A stretch of DNA of 30,815 nt from a virus, in IMG/VR virus record IMGVR_UViG_3300034407_004293, positions 1 to 30,815 of that record; one strand, written 5' to 3'. The position numbers and the translations under genes are program-made. Below, one piece after another: positions 1 to 8,774 of the stretch. Each line of letters starts with the position of its first letter. Positions within the stretch are counted from its first letter, which is position 1. The notes under the pieces were generated by a model that was given only the letters and a program-made list of their open reading frames with translations, searched no databases and was not told the DNA's origin.

Positions 1-1110
1 TTAAAAAAGCATTACCCTTACAACGTACGCTAATGCGTCGTGAACAATGAAAGCCACGCTTGATTTCACTCGTTTCTTTTTCAACAAAGCCCATACCTTT
101 GTCGCTTGTTCTAGTGCAAGGTCTGCTGTCACGGATTGTATCAGATAGTTTAAGGTTTTGTGTTTGGGGGCAACCACATCTCGATTAAAGGGAGTTCTGA
201 TCGTGTGCCCGTCCCAATACTTATCCACCAAAGTCTCTTTGTCGTACTTCTTCTTTAGAAGCGATGAGTGCTCTCTGACCTCTTTAGAATTGCTACCATA
301 CAACCAAGCGAAGAACAATGTCTTTGCCTCTGCTCTGGTTATCTTGTTCTCGAACACGTTCTCTAAATTCCAGCGATGCACATCATAGTCGGGCTGGTCA
401 TATCCCAGAAGATGAAGCAACACCCTAAGCTCTGCGCCATTGTAGTCAAGCTCTATGAAGCAATCATTCTTTGGCTTGAGAACATGTCGGTAGTCTTTGT
501 TCATCGTTAAGATTGGAAACGACTTCTTTCTGGTTGTTAGCCTCCCAGTCACAGTGCCAAACAAATTATACCTGATATGATTATCGCACTCCTTGATTCT
601 TTTAATAAAGTTCGATACCTTAACATCAGCTACTTTTGGTAACAAAGAATCTACCTCAACGCACAATGATTGGGACTCAATGTCTCGTATCATAGCGTTC
701 ACAGCAGCAAGGTGCTTGTAATTTGATGGCTTAGGATAACTTTCAATAACATGATTTGTTATTTCGTTCTTAACCTGGCAGTAATCTCTCAAAAACTTCT
801 GTGGCACCAGATCGAAGAAACAATTGTGCCTCATGTTAACCTTAGCAAAGCTAAACGACAAGAGAAACGCTTTAAGTTTGGAGCACACCTCTTCCCAGTC
901 TTCTTTAAGGTACTCTGGACACATATCGTCTAGTGTTTTGCCCTGAGCGTATATCTCTGCGTAGTCTACGCCACGATAGCCAAGCAAATATGGACTGTAA
1001 CGCCAGGTTCTTGTTAAATCTTGTGGAAATTCTTCAAAGTTGAAGATTAGCTTGCCGTCATAATAGATGCCAACGCACTGATCTTTGTCATCCAGTGTTT
1101 GAAATAACAC
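1..1110 (-). CDS. Family A DNA polymerase, small, exonuclease-less, C-terminally short
   Basis: This is a template-directed DNA polymerase of the Pol I/T7 family, probably the phage replicase. Visible landmarks are TGRL at residues 188-191, motif A LDYNGAELRVL (catalytic Asp222), motif B around R259-K263-YG272, a QSVTAD segment near 325-330 that replaces the usual QGTAAD, and motif C VHDA (His357, Asp358). At 369 residues it has no 3'-5' exonuclease domain and only a short region before the palm. It ends 11 residues after motif C, where relatives usually continue for about 40. The Glu that usually follows HD is Ala. The start is GTG, with GGAGG four bases upstream. The stop codon is the first three bases of the window and is preceded by a run of six T, so a frameshift, an intron-split gene or an assembly error is possible. 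Family identity is firm; completeness is not. Confidence 0.88.
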   Translation of the reverse strand: MLFQTLDDKDQCVGIYYDGKLIFNFEEFPQDLTRTWRYSPYLLGYRGVDYAEIYAQGKTLDDMCPEYLKEDWEEVCSKLKAFLLSFSFAKVNMRHNCFFDLVPQKFLRDYCQVKNEITNHVIESYPKPSNYKHLAAVNAMIRDIESQSLCVEVDSLLPKVADVKVSNFIKRIKECDNHIRYNLFGTVTGRLTTRKKSFPILTMNKDYRHVLKPKNDCFIELDYNGAELRVLLHLLGYDQPDYDVHRWNLENVFENKITRAEAKTLFFAWLYGSNSKEVREHSSLLKKKYDKETLVDKYWDGHTIRTPFNRDVVAPKHKTLNYLIQSVTADLALEQATKVWALLKKKRVKSSVAFIVHDALAYVVRVMLF

Positions 1111-1121
1111 TTATCCTCCGT

Positions 1122-2306
1122 CTAGATAATTGGTCCGATAATACGATCGATTATAAACCTAAAGGCTTCATCATAGCCTTCACCCTCTGTTTCATTCAGT
1201 GTATATACTGTACGCAAGGTTATTTTATATTCATTTGGGGATATGTTTAAATTTCTTTCGTTCGCCCTGACAAAAAGGTATGTCGATAGAGACCATCTTG
1301 TGGCAAATATACTATCTTCCCCGCCAAAAGAATCGGCTGGTGCAAGCGAGCGAGCTAACGCCACGGTCTTGGTATCGCAACCAAGTCGTGGGCTAGTTTC
1401 ATATGTTGAAAGGTAAGGGTTGTCTACCAAAAATGTTTCATACATATCCTTAGTATACACCTCAAGAGCCCTCATGTCAAACAAATGAGATTTGTCGTAA
1501 GCCCGCTGAAAGAATTCAGAAGCACTGTTAAATCCTCTCTTCTCCATATATCTTTGCATAGCTGGTGATCTCAAGTTTGCTGCGATTCTGCTCGGATTGT
1601 TTTTATCTATAAGAAAACCATGTTGTTTTGCCACGTCTGCAAAGAATTCAAAATTAGGATCATTAACATATTCTTCCAGCGCCGAGGCTCGATCGCCTTT
1701 TGGAGCGACATCCAGGCTCAACACAAGACCAGTGCAAGCCACATCATAAAACCTACTTTCAACAAACCCAGTTCGTGTAATTGGCGTCCTTCTACTTTGT
1801 AGTCTGCAAAATCTAGCATAACTTCTTAGGAAGTCCTGAAAGCTTCTTATCTGCTTGCTCTCCTTGCGCTGCTCTAAGTGCTTGCTTAATAACGGGAACA
1901 AAGTATATTTCATATAAATATCATATTCAACATCCACGTTCTTAAACGACTCAAAGACTTGCGGGTTTGCATAAGGTCCGCCAGGAATAATCCTTCCTCT
2001 CTTTGCAAAATATCTCATCTTGGCTGCCAGATCAGCCCAGGCATCAGCAACAAAATTAACTGCCCACCTTGTCTGGTTTTCGTTGCTGTAACGTAGCTGC
2101 GAGAGCGCCTCTTGTTTCAATAGGATGACGTCACCATCAGTGTCAACGCTACCGTAGTATCTGTCAATTCCTGTAAAGTCAACTAAGTTAGGAACAACGT
2201 CCTCATCCACAAGAAACTCATAATCAACCTCCATGTTAAAAGCCTCTCTAGGGCGAGACTCGGGGTTGTCTACAATCATAAGCCTATCTGGAGATCTGGC
2301 GACCAT
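1122..2306 (-). CDS. Unknown protein at the end of the tail module
   Basis: I do not recognise the family of this 394-residue soluble protein. It has no signal peptide or membrane segment and is rich in aromatic and charged residues, with an early Asp/Glu-rich stretch (about residues 25-60). Its ATG directly abuts the TAA stop of the large hub-like gene upstream (GGATAAATGG), so the two are almost certainly co-translated. Position at the end of the tail/baseplate block suggests a baseplate or wedge component. That rests on context only. Confidence 0.6.
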   Translation of the reverse strand: MVARSPDRLMIVDNPESRPREAFNMEVDYEFLVDEDVVPNLVDFTGIDRYYGSVDTDGDVILLKQEALSQLRYSNENQTRWAVNFVADAWADLAAKMRYFAKRGRIIPGGPYANPQVFESFKNVDVEYDIYMKYTLFPLLSKHLEQRKESKQIRSFQDFLRSYARFCRLQSRRTPITRTGFVESRFYDVACTGLVLSLDVAPKGDRASALEEYVNDPNFEFFADVAKQHGFLIDKNNPSRIAANLRSPAMQRYMEKRGFNSASEFFQRAYDKSHLFDMRALEVYTKDMYETFLVDNPYLSTYETSPRLGCDTKTVALARSLAPADSFGGEDSIFATRWSLSTYLFVRANERNLNISPNEYKITLRTVYTLNETEGEGYDEAFRFIIDRIIGPII

Positions 2307-4736
2307 TTATCCGGTTCCCTCTTGTTTTCTAATTCTGTTTGCAAGATTAAGGGAATCTATCTCGCATCGTGCTGCCACGTCTGTTGTCCAGCCGGACGGG
2401 GAGAACGTTTGATTAACAGTCGTGATGCGGTAATAGCCACCCAGCCTTAATCTTTCAGCGGCTCGTCGTCCTAGACCAAGTGTAGCATCTATAAAAATAA
2501 ATGCGCCTGTGGTTAATAAATTGTTACCCTTGAGGGTCATCGTTACGTCTTGAGGCATGGCAAACGTAGAAACAAGATCAACTGCCCTATTTGTACTATT
2601 GACAATGTTGTGGTTTAATTGTTCTTTGTTTTCCATTTCGGTAAATGTAATTGTCTGTAGTGGTCCACGGTCTGCACCCACCGTAAAATGATAAATACCT
2701 CTTCTAATGTCTTGTTCGTATGAGCCCATAAGCCCCTTTACGTTTCTTGATGTCGCCGTAGTAATGAAGATTAGGTCAATACGATCGCCAGCCTCAACGT
2801 TTTGGTTGGAGCCAGTTTTAATAGACTTGCGGTCGGGAGTTAAAAGCTGGCTACGCCTGACTGGCTCGCCGGGAACAAAAATATCCTTGAACTTGGCTGT
2901 GGGAACAGAAGCAGAGTTAAACTCAAGGTCTGGGATTCTTCCGCCAAGTTGATTAAGACCCTTTAGATTGAAAGTATTTTTTGCAATAATCTTTTCAAGC
3001 ATCCTAGTCATGAATAGATGGAAGGGCATTGTCCTTCTATCTGGGTCTCCAATGACATCATTGAACCAAGTCGTAAATGTGTCCAGTGCAATCGGTAGAT
3101 CCCCGATGGAGATCCTGTTTTTTGGAAACCCTGGGGCTGGGATTGTGCCTAGAACCAGATTGCCATTGTCAGCAAACCCAACCTCAGCCGCTACGTCTAA
3201 GATGTCACCAAGAAACATGAAAGGTATTGAATACTTTCTAGACTCCACTGAAGTTTTTATCTTTTCAAAATCATAGGGCTTTACTGGAGTGCCTCTATCG
3301 TAAGAAAAGCCAACCTCTGCCCCAGGCACAGCAAACTCAAACAGTTTGTTTACTCGACCACCTACTCTCGTTGCCCTGCCAACTAGCTTGTCCATAAATC
3401 TTCTTCTGGTCTCTGTGATAGAGATCTCTTTCTCTAGCGTTTGCAAATCTTTAATCACAGCAACCAACCTTCTAAAGCCTGCGATTTGTTTTTCGTCTTT
3501 TGATGCCTTAGATAAAAGGTCTATCCTTTTCAAGTCTCGCTCTAGTGACCCTTTGGTTACCTCAAAAAACCCCGCCTCCGACTTCTTTGCGAGATCATAT
3601 TCTCTTCTAACCTCTAGCCTTTCATTTGCTGTTGCAATCCTTTGAATTTTTTGGGGAGGCAATTGATCTAGGTAAATCGATACAAAGCGAGGTTTTGTTT
3701 TTCCACCCGTGCCAAATATATCAGTATCAGGTCTTTTCAGGTCTGACTCAACAGATGCCTCAAAAGTAAAGTCTAAAGACACCTGCCCGTTCTGCTGGAA
3801 GTTTGTTTTAAACTTTTTCAAATGTAACATTAGAGTTCTTTTTGAGGTTCTTATATATTCATACAAAGCCTTATTTCTTGGCATGCTTTCGCTAGTAGTG
3901 TTTGGAACTGCCCAGCCGCACACGATTTTTATTGTTGGGTTTTGTGGCTTCGCTTTGAAGAATTTGCTATTTTCTGCCTCTGCATCAATAGCATCTAGTT
4001 GTTGTCTTAGAATTTGCTCCTTAGAGGGGTTGTCAGGCATTTCTTTAGATGCAAACTGTGCGCCAGTGTTTGTTTGTGTGTCAACATCAGGTCTCGGATC
4101 GATTAACTCAATGTATTTGCTTTCTCTAAAATCTTTCATTGATGCAAAGTTCATGACTAAATTGCCTGTAAAAGAACTAAATCCGAAATTAATTTGTGAT
4201 TCATCGAATGTAAAGCTTGTGATACCGCAGTTAATGCCCATTTGCGATGAATAAATGACAGGATCATCCGCATCATCAAATTCAGCGAGAGACTCTCGAA
4301 ATCGAGTAGGATCGTCGAGGGCACCGTCATAAGCCCCTGGGGCTAATGTAAAGTCTGGCATATAAACAAGCCTGTCAATTAGTTCACCATCAGAGTTCCT
4401 CGTCGGCTTGTATAATTCTAACTTAGGCACTAGGTATGCGTAATCAGCAGGCAAAGCCTCTAAAAATCCTTTTACCTCATCTGCCCTTTGCAAATAAAAT
4501 AAGTTTGAACACTCTCTAGGTCTGATATCAAGTTCTACAATTTTCTGATATTGGACTGACTTCTTTCCTGCTTCCCCACTATTTTTAATCGCTCTTTTAG
4601 TTTTTAGGATTTCTGAAAGGTATTTGAATAGAATATATTGTTCGTCATAGTTTGACGTGGCGCTGCGCCTGGCAGCGTTCATAGACGGGTTTCTAGTCCT
4701 TGCTCTTTCTTCTACTTCTTTTCTTGAGTTAGCCAT
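2307..4736 (-). CDS. Large baseplate protein, hub-like (tentative)
   Basis: This 809-residue protein follows the LysM baseplate gene, with one base between that gene's TAA and this ATG. The N-terminus is basic (residues 1-60) and the middle region (about 370-470) is Lys/Glu-rich and probably helical. The C-terminal part (about 690-800) is beta-rich and contains GGYYRITTVNQTFSPSGWTT, a pattern like the C-terminal domain of gpD/gp27-type hub proteins, where a returning strand pair ends the domain. In contractile tails the hub sits at the tube tip under the spike. The position after tape measure, tube initiator and LysM protein fits a hub or a hub-spike fusion. Gene reality is certain; the specific role is inferred. 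A wedge protein is the main alternative. Confidence 0.65.
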   Translation of the reverse strand: MANSRKEVEERARTRNPSMNAARRSATSNYDEQYILFKYLSEILKTKRAIKNSGEAGKKSVQYQKIVELDIRPRECSNLFYLQRADEVKGFLEALPADYAYLVPKLELYKPTRNSDGELIDRLVYMPDFTLAPGAYDGALDDPTRFRESLAEFDDADDPVIYSSQMGINCGITSFTFDESQINFGFSSFTGNLVMNFASMKDFRESKYIELIDPRPDVDTQTNTGAQFASKEMPDNPSKEQILRQQLDAIDAEAENSKFFKAKPQNPTIKIVCGWAVPNTTSESMPRNKALYEYIRTSKRTLMLHLKKFKTNFQQNGQVSLDFTFEASVESDLKRPDTDIFGTGGKTKPRFVSIYLDQLPPQKIQRIATANERLEVRREYDLAKKSEAGFFEVTKGSLERDLKRIDLLSKASKDEKQIAGFRRLVAVIKDLQTLEKEISITETRRRFMDKLVGRATRVGGRVNKLFEFAVPGAEVGFSYDRGTPVKPYDFEKIKTSVESRKYSIPFMFLGDILDVAAEVGFADNGNLVLGTIPAPGFPKNRISIGDLPIALDTFTTWFNDVIGDPDRRTMPFHLFMTRMLEKIIAKNTFNLKGLNQLGGRIPDLEFNSASVPTAKFKDIFVPGEPVRRSQLLTPDRKSIKTGSNQNVEAGDRIDLIFITTATSRNVKGLMGSYEQDIRRGIYHFTVGADRGPLQTITFTEMENKEQLNHNIVNSTNRAVDLVSTFAMPQDVTMTLKGNNLLTTGAFIFIDATLGLGRRAAERLRLGGYYRITTVNQTFSPSGWTTDVAARCEIDSLNLANRIRKQEGTG

Positions 4737-4737
4737 T

Positions 4738-5082
4738 TTAGACCCTAAAATTTCTTAGTATTTTTTCTAGTGGCTTGGGGATAAACACTTTATCACCTAT
4801 GTTGTAATGTGCGTCAGTTGGTCTTTTATTATACCACGCTACAACCCACCACAGTTTTGGATCGCCATAGTGTTTTGCTGCCAGCTTTGAAAGGCTCACT
4901 CCTCTTTTCCAAGTGTCAGCGATAATCTGCATGTCAGAAATTTCTTCCGGGCTTGGATATCTTAACCTAGGCGTTGAAAAGTGATTGATCTTTTTGATGC
5001 CTCTCCGATCCAAGATGTCCTCTTGATAGCCTTGGTCCTCGTTTGTTACAATTAACCTAACATCATACCTTGAGATTGCCAT
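4738..5082 (-). CDS. LysM-domain baseplate protein (gp53 / Afp7 C-terminal type)
   Basis: The protein has 114 residues, and residues about 58-104 form a LysM-like module (WKRGVSLSKLAAKHYGDP, then WYN, then IGDKVFIPKP). This is the pattern of the short LysM proteins that sit between the tube-initiator layer and the wedge in contractile systems: T4 gp53, the C-terminal domain of Mu/PBSX-type proteins, and the LysM of Afp7/Pvc7. The N-terminal ~55 residues are a separate polar segment. The start is ATG with AGGAG six bases upstream. It lies nine bases after the tube-initiator-like gene, which supports a paired role at the tube-baseplate junction. Confidence 0.75.
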   Translation of the reverse strand: MAISRYDVRLIVTNEDQGYQEDILDRRGIKKINHFSTPRLRYPSPEEISDMQIIADTWKRGVSLSKLAAKHYGDPKLWWVVAWYNKRPTDAHYNIGDKVFIPKPLEKILRNFRV

Positions 5083-5091
5083 GGTTATCTC

Positions 5092-6006
5092 CTATAATTT
5101 CTTTTCCAACAGTTGATTCTCTGAGGCTTGGCGCTGCTCCTCGGTTCCCTGCTGTCTTGTGGCGACACCATCTGCGTTGGGATCGACCGCTGCTGGTGTT
5201 CCTGCCGTTACGCCCGCCCCAGCCCTATTAGCTTCTTGGTTAGTGGATGGGGGTGACGGGGTGTCGCCGAATTTTCTTGGGAAGTTGTCGCCAATACCAT
5301 CACCAAAACCATTGGTGCCCCAACCAAGCGTATGTTCGTGAAGGACGTTTAAGCTTAACGTAACAGTATACATCTTTGGAATAAGGTTAGCCCCATCCAT
5401 AAAAGCACCATAAGTTGTAAAATCAGGATCAAAACTAGTCTGTTGAGTATAGCACAAAAGGGGTCCACCAGTCTGGGCATCACAAATTAGATTAGCTAAT
5501 TTAACTCTAAGCAAAGGGGCAGACTTAATGGTTGTTGCTCCCCCTGCGGCATCACGGTACTCCGGGTACATAAATGATTGTAACAAGTTCATTTGTCTTA
5601 GGTTGTGTTTAGCTTCCGCTTCGCTATAAGAAATAACATCAAACCCAAGTGTAATCGTTCTGGTGGTATTGGAATATATAGGAGCCGGGTCCATCCTGCC
5701 GTAGTAAGTCTCTGAACTAAAGCTAGCTGCCGTTCCATCAGAGAAACTTGTTAACGCTGCGGGGAAGGTCACAGACTTATCTGTTGGCACATGAATTATC
5801 CTAATATCATACGCACCATCTTTTCTTAAGTTTGTAACACCGGCATCAAGAGATCTCCTTGGTACGACGGCGAATTTATCACCAGGGAACCGAGGATCTT
5901 TACCTAACGAACCCACTGGTGACCGTGAAGTCGTTAATTTTGAGGGGGCTTCCTTAGTTCTTTCCGCTTCTTTGTTTTCAATATTTTCTTTTGTTCTGCC
6001 TGCCAT
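5092..6006 (-). CDS. Tube-initiator-like baseplate protein (CIS-tube fold candidate)
   Basis: This 304-residue protein has disordered polar ends (about 1-45 and 245-304, the latter rich in Pro, Thr, Ala and Gln) around a beta-rich core. The core carries TRTITLGFDVISYSEAEAKH, then NLRQMNLLQSFMYPEY, then APLLRVKLANLI, and ends with KMYTVTLSLNVLHEHTLGWG. That order (beta strand, helix over a layer line, PPL/VKF-like strand, then a YTVTLSL strand) matches CIS-tube proteins that nucleate the tail tube, such as Afp7 or T4 gp48/gp54. The next gene supplies the LysM domain that is fused in Afp7. The start is ATG with GGGAG seven bases upstream. The tube-initiator role is inferred from pattern and position. 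Confidence 0.6.
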   Translation of the reverse strand: MAGRTKENIENKEAERTKEAPSKLTTSRSPVGSLGKDPRFPGDKFAVVPRRSLDAGVTNLRKDGAYDIRIIHVPTDKSVTFPAALTSFSDGTAASFSSETYYGRMDPAPIYSNTTRTITLGFDVISYSEAEAKHNLRQMNLLQSFMYPEYRDAAGGATTIKSAPLLRVKLANLICDAQTGGPLLCYTQQTSFDPDFTTYGAFMDGANLIPKMYTVTLSLNVLHEHTLGWGTNGFGDGIGDNFPRKFGDTPSPPSTNQEANRAGAGVTAGTPAAVDPNADGVATRQQGTEEQRQASENQLLEKKL

Positions 6007-6019
6007 TTATTTGCTCCCG

Positions 6020-8155
6020 CTACACATAGAGTGCATTCCTCTGGTTAATGTTATCAATAACCGCACTAGCAAACTTCTTAGAATCCATATAGAGATGAAT
6101 CTCGCCGCTACCACCTGATGAGCCGTTTGTTGCGTTGACTGCTCGGGCTGCGGGTGGAACGACATTCGCCCTCATCATTTCATTGTTTGTTACATAAGCA
6201 CCCCGAGGAATATTTAATATCTCTGGTCCCTGCTCACCAACCATAACTGGTCCACCTGGGGCAAAGCCGCCCTGCTGCAACCCTAATAGTTCTTTGGCAA
6301 AGAACCCTGCGCCAGCACCAAGGACGCCGCCGACGGCAGTGCCGATGGGACCCAAAAACGACCCCAGCTTCGCACCAGCGATACCGCCGGCTATCGCAGT
6401 GCCACCTCTAGCAGCACCAAGACCTTCACCTGCCACTGTTCTCAAACCTTTCATGATAGCCGCCCCCACCAATTCAAGCGTTGGTCCCATTCTTTTGATA
6501 GCTCCCTCAAAGTCACCTGTTATGATCAATCCAAATATTTCTTTTAGACTGTGTAAAAACCCACCCTCTGCCGTAGCCTTGTTAAACATCTCCAACAAAG
6601 ATGGTATTGCAGTATTTGCTAAATAATCAATACCAGCAATTAGATAATCTGAGACGACCTCTGATATCCCTACTAATGTCTCACCAAAAGAACCAGCACT
6701 GCCACCGGTCATGTCCATCAATGGTAAAACTTTTTCTTCTAAAACTTTACCAATATGGGTAATAACATTTCCGAGTGGCGCAAAGATTCTTTTTGATAGC
6801 TCAAAATAAACTTTTGATATATTGTCTGACCTCTGTAGTAGCGGTGTCAACACTCTTGTGCCCAAGTCTATAAGACTAGTCACCAACGGACTCACATCAA
6901 GAACCATTTTTTGGAAGAAGCCTTTAATTTTATCCATAAGAGAAAGATAATCCTTACCTCTCTTCTCTGCTTCTTCCCTTTCCATCCTCTCTGTCTCAAA
7001 GGCTTCTTTGCTCTGACTTAAACGACTTAGTTCTGCGACCTCTAGTCCAGTAATACCAGCCAGGTTTCTCTTCTGAAATTTACTTAACTGATCGAACTGG
7101 ACGCCCTGTGCCTTTAGATTATCCATAACAGCCATAGCACGATCCGTCTCACTCATCTTCATAAGTTCTATCGTATTAAGTTGCGTTCCGAACGTGGCAT
7201 TTAATTTAGACACCACGTCCGATGCCGAGTCGTAGTCCTCAAACTTATCAGAGAAAGCCAACAAAGATTCGGCATTAACGCCAAATTGTCTACCCAACTT
7301 CTGGAACTCTAAAGAAGTTCCCAATGCCCTTGGTCCCAACTCTGCCAAAGATTTTGACATCCCCAGTGTCGCTCTTCCCAACGCTCCTGGGTCCATCCCC
7401 ATGTTCTTAGCGGTGCCAAGAATTGTCATAGAAAAATCTTCTACTTCCTTTATTCCGCCACCAAAAGTCCCTACGATCTGGTCTATAGCCTCAGTTGTTG
7501 TTGTGGCATCAATACCAAGCTGACTCACATCCGCAGCGAGATCAATAGCTGACTTACGAAATCCTGATGATTCTCTCTGGAAGAAAGCAAAGTTATCATT
7601 CATTGTTCCAACTAGCTGCGCTGCTTGTTCTGTGGTGCCGCCAAATAAAGCTAGCTCTCTCTTAGCAAAGGTAAGCTCCTCGGTGAAAGCCATCGCACCA
7701 CCAGTGGCTTTTCTAAATTCCTGTGATTGTTTTTCTATCTCTAGGGTCGCTGTAATTATGTTACCAACAAAATCGGAGACTACAGCCTTAACACCCTCGT
7801 AAGCTCCCTGTAGTGCTCGGATGCGTCTGATAGCTCCTGCATGTCTTTTCTTAGCTTTCTTTTCTTCAGCGTCTTGAAATTCAGCCACCTCAGTGTTAAA
7901 GGCTTTCTGCTCAGCTTCAGCCTGCTTCCTAAGAGCATCAATCTCTGCTTGGATCTTTTTAGTATCGTCTCCCCTCTTTTTAGCTTCTTCAAGGGCTATC
8001 TTTTCTGCCTCGATACGAGAGTTTAAACCTTGGAGTTCAATTTGCAGTTGCTCTTCCCTTTCTGCAAATGCCTCTTTAGTTTTTTTAGCAATATCGGCGA
8101 GAGCTTCTTCTAGCAGTCGCTTTCGTTCTTCTACTGATTCTTCAAAAGTAGCCAA
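6020..8155 (-). CDS. Tail tape measure protein
   Basis: The 711 residues begin with a strongly charged coiled coil (about 1-110, Glu/Lys/Ala-rich), followed by a helical body with TLEIEKQSQEFRKATGG. A Gly/Ala-rich hydrophobic stretch lies at about 585-640, and the C-terminal signature GGPVMVGEQGPEILNIPRGA is common in tape measure proteins. The protein fixes tail length and sits inside the tube; at about 1.5 angstrom per residue it predicts a tail near 100 nm. The start codon is TTG: the next in-frame upstream codons reach a stop, and GGAG lies nine to ten bases before the TTG. It follows the tail chaperone region, the usual place for a tape measure gene. Confidence 0.88.
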   Translation of the reverse strand: MATFEESVEERKRLLEEALADIAKKTKEAFAEREEQLQIELQGLNSRIEAEKIALEEAKKRGDDTKKIQAEIDALRKQAEAEQKAFNTEVAEFQDAEEKKAKKRHAGAIRRIRALQGAYEGVKAVVSDFVGNIITATLEIEKQSQEFRKATGGAMAFTEELTFAKRELALFGGTTEQAAQLVGTMNDNFAFFQRESSGFRKSAIDLAADVSQLGIDATTTTEAIDQIVGTFGGGIKEVEDFSMTILGTAKNMGMDPGALGRATLGMSKSLAELGPRALGTSLEFQKLGRQFGVNAESLLAFSDKFEDYDSASDVVSKLNATFGTQLNTIELMKMSETDRAMAVMDNLKAQGVQFDQLSKFQKRNLAGITGLEVAELSRLSQSKEAFETERMEREEAEKRGKDYLSLMDKIKGFFQKMVLDVSPLVTSLIDLGTRVLTPLLQRSDNISKVYFELSKRIFAPLGNVITHIGKVLEEKVLPLMDMTGGSAGSFGETLVGISEVVSDYLIAGIDYLANTAIPSLLEMFNKATAEGGFLHSLKEIFGLIITGDFEGAIKRMGPTLELVGAAIMKGLRTVAGEGLGAARGGTAIAGGIAGAKLGSFLGPIGTAVGGVLGAGAGFFAKELLGLQQGGFAPGGPVMVGEQGPEILNIPRGAYVTNNEMMRANVVPPAARAVNATNGSSGGSGEIHLYMDSKKFASAVIDNINQRNALYV

Positions 8156-8174
8156 CTTATATTAACTCCTACTC

Positions 8175-8507
8175 TTATTTAAGAGGCCACGAAATGCCCG
8201 TTTCCTTTTCAAACATTTGGATCGAGCGGTTTAGTTTAGCTCTTTGTTTATAAGTCATTGGACTATCTAAACCGTGTCTCTTAATAGAATCCATATACTT
8301 TTTCTCGCCAATCAAGGCGGAAGTAAATCGATCAACCTGAATCCTGTTGCCAACAACTCTTACTGGTACTCTTGTACCCTTAAACATCTTCTCTAGCAGA
8401 TATTGAATCCAGGCACCAAAGACCTTTAACATGTTCTCGTCAAGCTGATCTTTATTGCCGCTGTCCAGATCAAAAACAAATTCATTAAAGTCAATCATAT
8501 CTTTCAC
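8175..8507 (-). CDS. Small unknown tail-module protein before the tape measure
   Basis: I do not recognise this 110-residue protein. The N-terminus is acidic (about residues 4-25) and the C-terminus is basic and probably helical. The start is GTG at 8507, with GGAGG seven bases upstream; an ATG three codons later is at a less favourable distance. It lies directly after a terminator and a copy of the putative late-promoter element, and 19 bases before the tape measure start, so it probably leads the tape measure transcript. A chaperone or tail-assembly role is possible but not shown by the sequence. Confidence 0.65.
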   Translation of the reverse strand: MKDMIDFNEFVFDLDSGNKDQLDENMLKVFGAWIQYLLEKMFKGTRVPVRVVGNRIQVDRFTSALIGEKKYMDSIKRHGLDSPMTYKQRAKLNRSIQMFEKETGISWPLK

Positions 8508-8534
8508 GGTTTGACCTCCAAGTACACAACTCTT

Positions 8535-8547
8535 ATTAAATAGTTGG
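8535..8547 (-). promoter_or_regulatory. Putative late promoter copy before the tape measure unit
   Basis: The minus strand reads CCAACTATTTAAT, sharing nine bases (CAACTATTTA minus one) with the copies before sheath and scaffold. It lies 27 bases upstream of the GTG at 8507 and directly downstream of a terminator, where a new promoter would be expected. The GGGAGTTT box of the two best copies is absent. Confidence 0.3.
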
Positions 8548-8552
8548 CATAG

Positions 8553-8590
8553 TTAAATAAATACAAAGGGGAACCCTATGGCTCCCCTTT
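8553..8590 (-). terminator. Rho-independent terminator after the tail chaperone
   Basis: An inverted repeat AAAGGGGA (8565-8572) and TCCCCTTT (8583-8590), extended inward by CC/GG across one mismatch, forms a hairpin. On the minus strand it is followed by a U-rich tract (TTTGTATTTATTT). Its first arm overlaps the stop codon of the frameshift extension at 8589-8591. It separates the chaperone unit from the tape measure unit. Confidence 0.65.
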
Positions 8591-8774
8591 ATTTTCTGTT
8601 TACGGCTCGCTTTCTTACTTTGGCAGTTTCCTCGATCTCTTTTTGTAATCTTTTTAGGAACCACCTTCTCAGTTTGATTGGGAGATTATAAGACTCAAAA
8701 AAGCTCCATCCACCATAGTGCTTCAGCAAGAATAACTCTTCGTATACTGATTCAACGTATTCGTTACTCAGGCC
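8589..8774 (-). CDS. Frameshift extension (T-like domain) of the tail assembly chaperone
   Basis: This is the 61-codon continuation reached when ribosomes leave the gp26-like frame at the T7 run at 8775-8781. It begins GLSNEYVESVYEELFLLKHY, continues with GGWSFFESYNLPIKLRRWF, and ends in a Lys/Arg-rich tail. Alternating hydrophobics followed by a LP..LRRWF element resemble the T domain of gpGT-type chaperones (hydrophobic-P-x-x-R-R-W). The reading frame extends upstream to 8855, but only with a TTG or with internal ATGs (8816, 8813) lacking SD sequences, so independent initiation is unlikely. The fusion with residues 1-280 of the upstream frame would be about 341 residues. Confidence 0.7.
   Translation of the reverse strand, partial: GLSNEYVESVYEELFLLKHYGGWSFFESYNLPIKLRRWFLKRLQKEIEETAKVRKRAVNRK

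Noticed and set aside
3709-4254. A 181-codon plus-strand open frame
   Set aside because: It lies wholly antisense to the hub-like gene, has no SD, and its hydrophobic Ser/Cys-rich product has no recognisable features.
7780-7992. A Lys/Arg/Leu-rich minus-strand frame inside the tape measure gene
   Set aside because: It is an out-of-frame reading of the coiled-coil coding region and lacks an SD.
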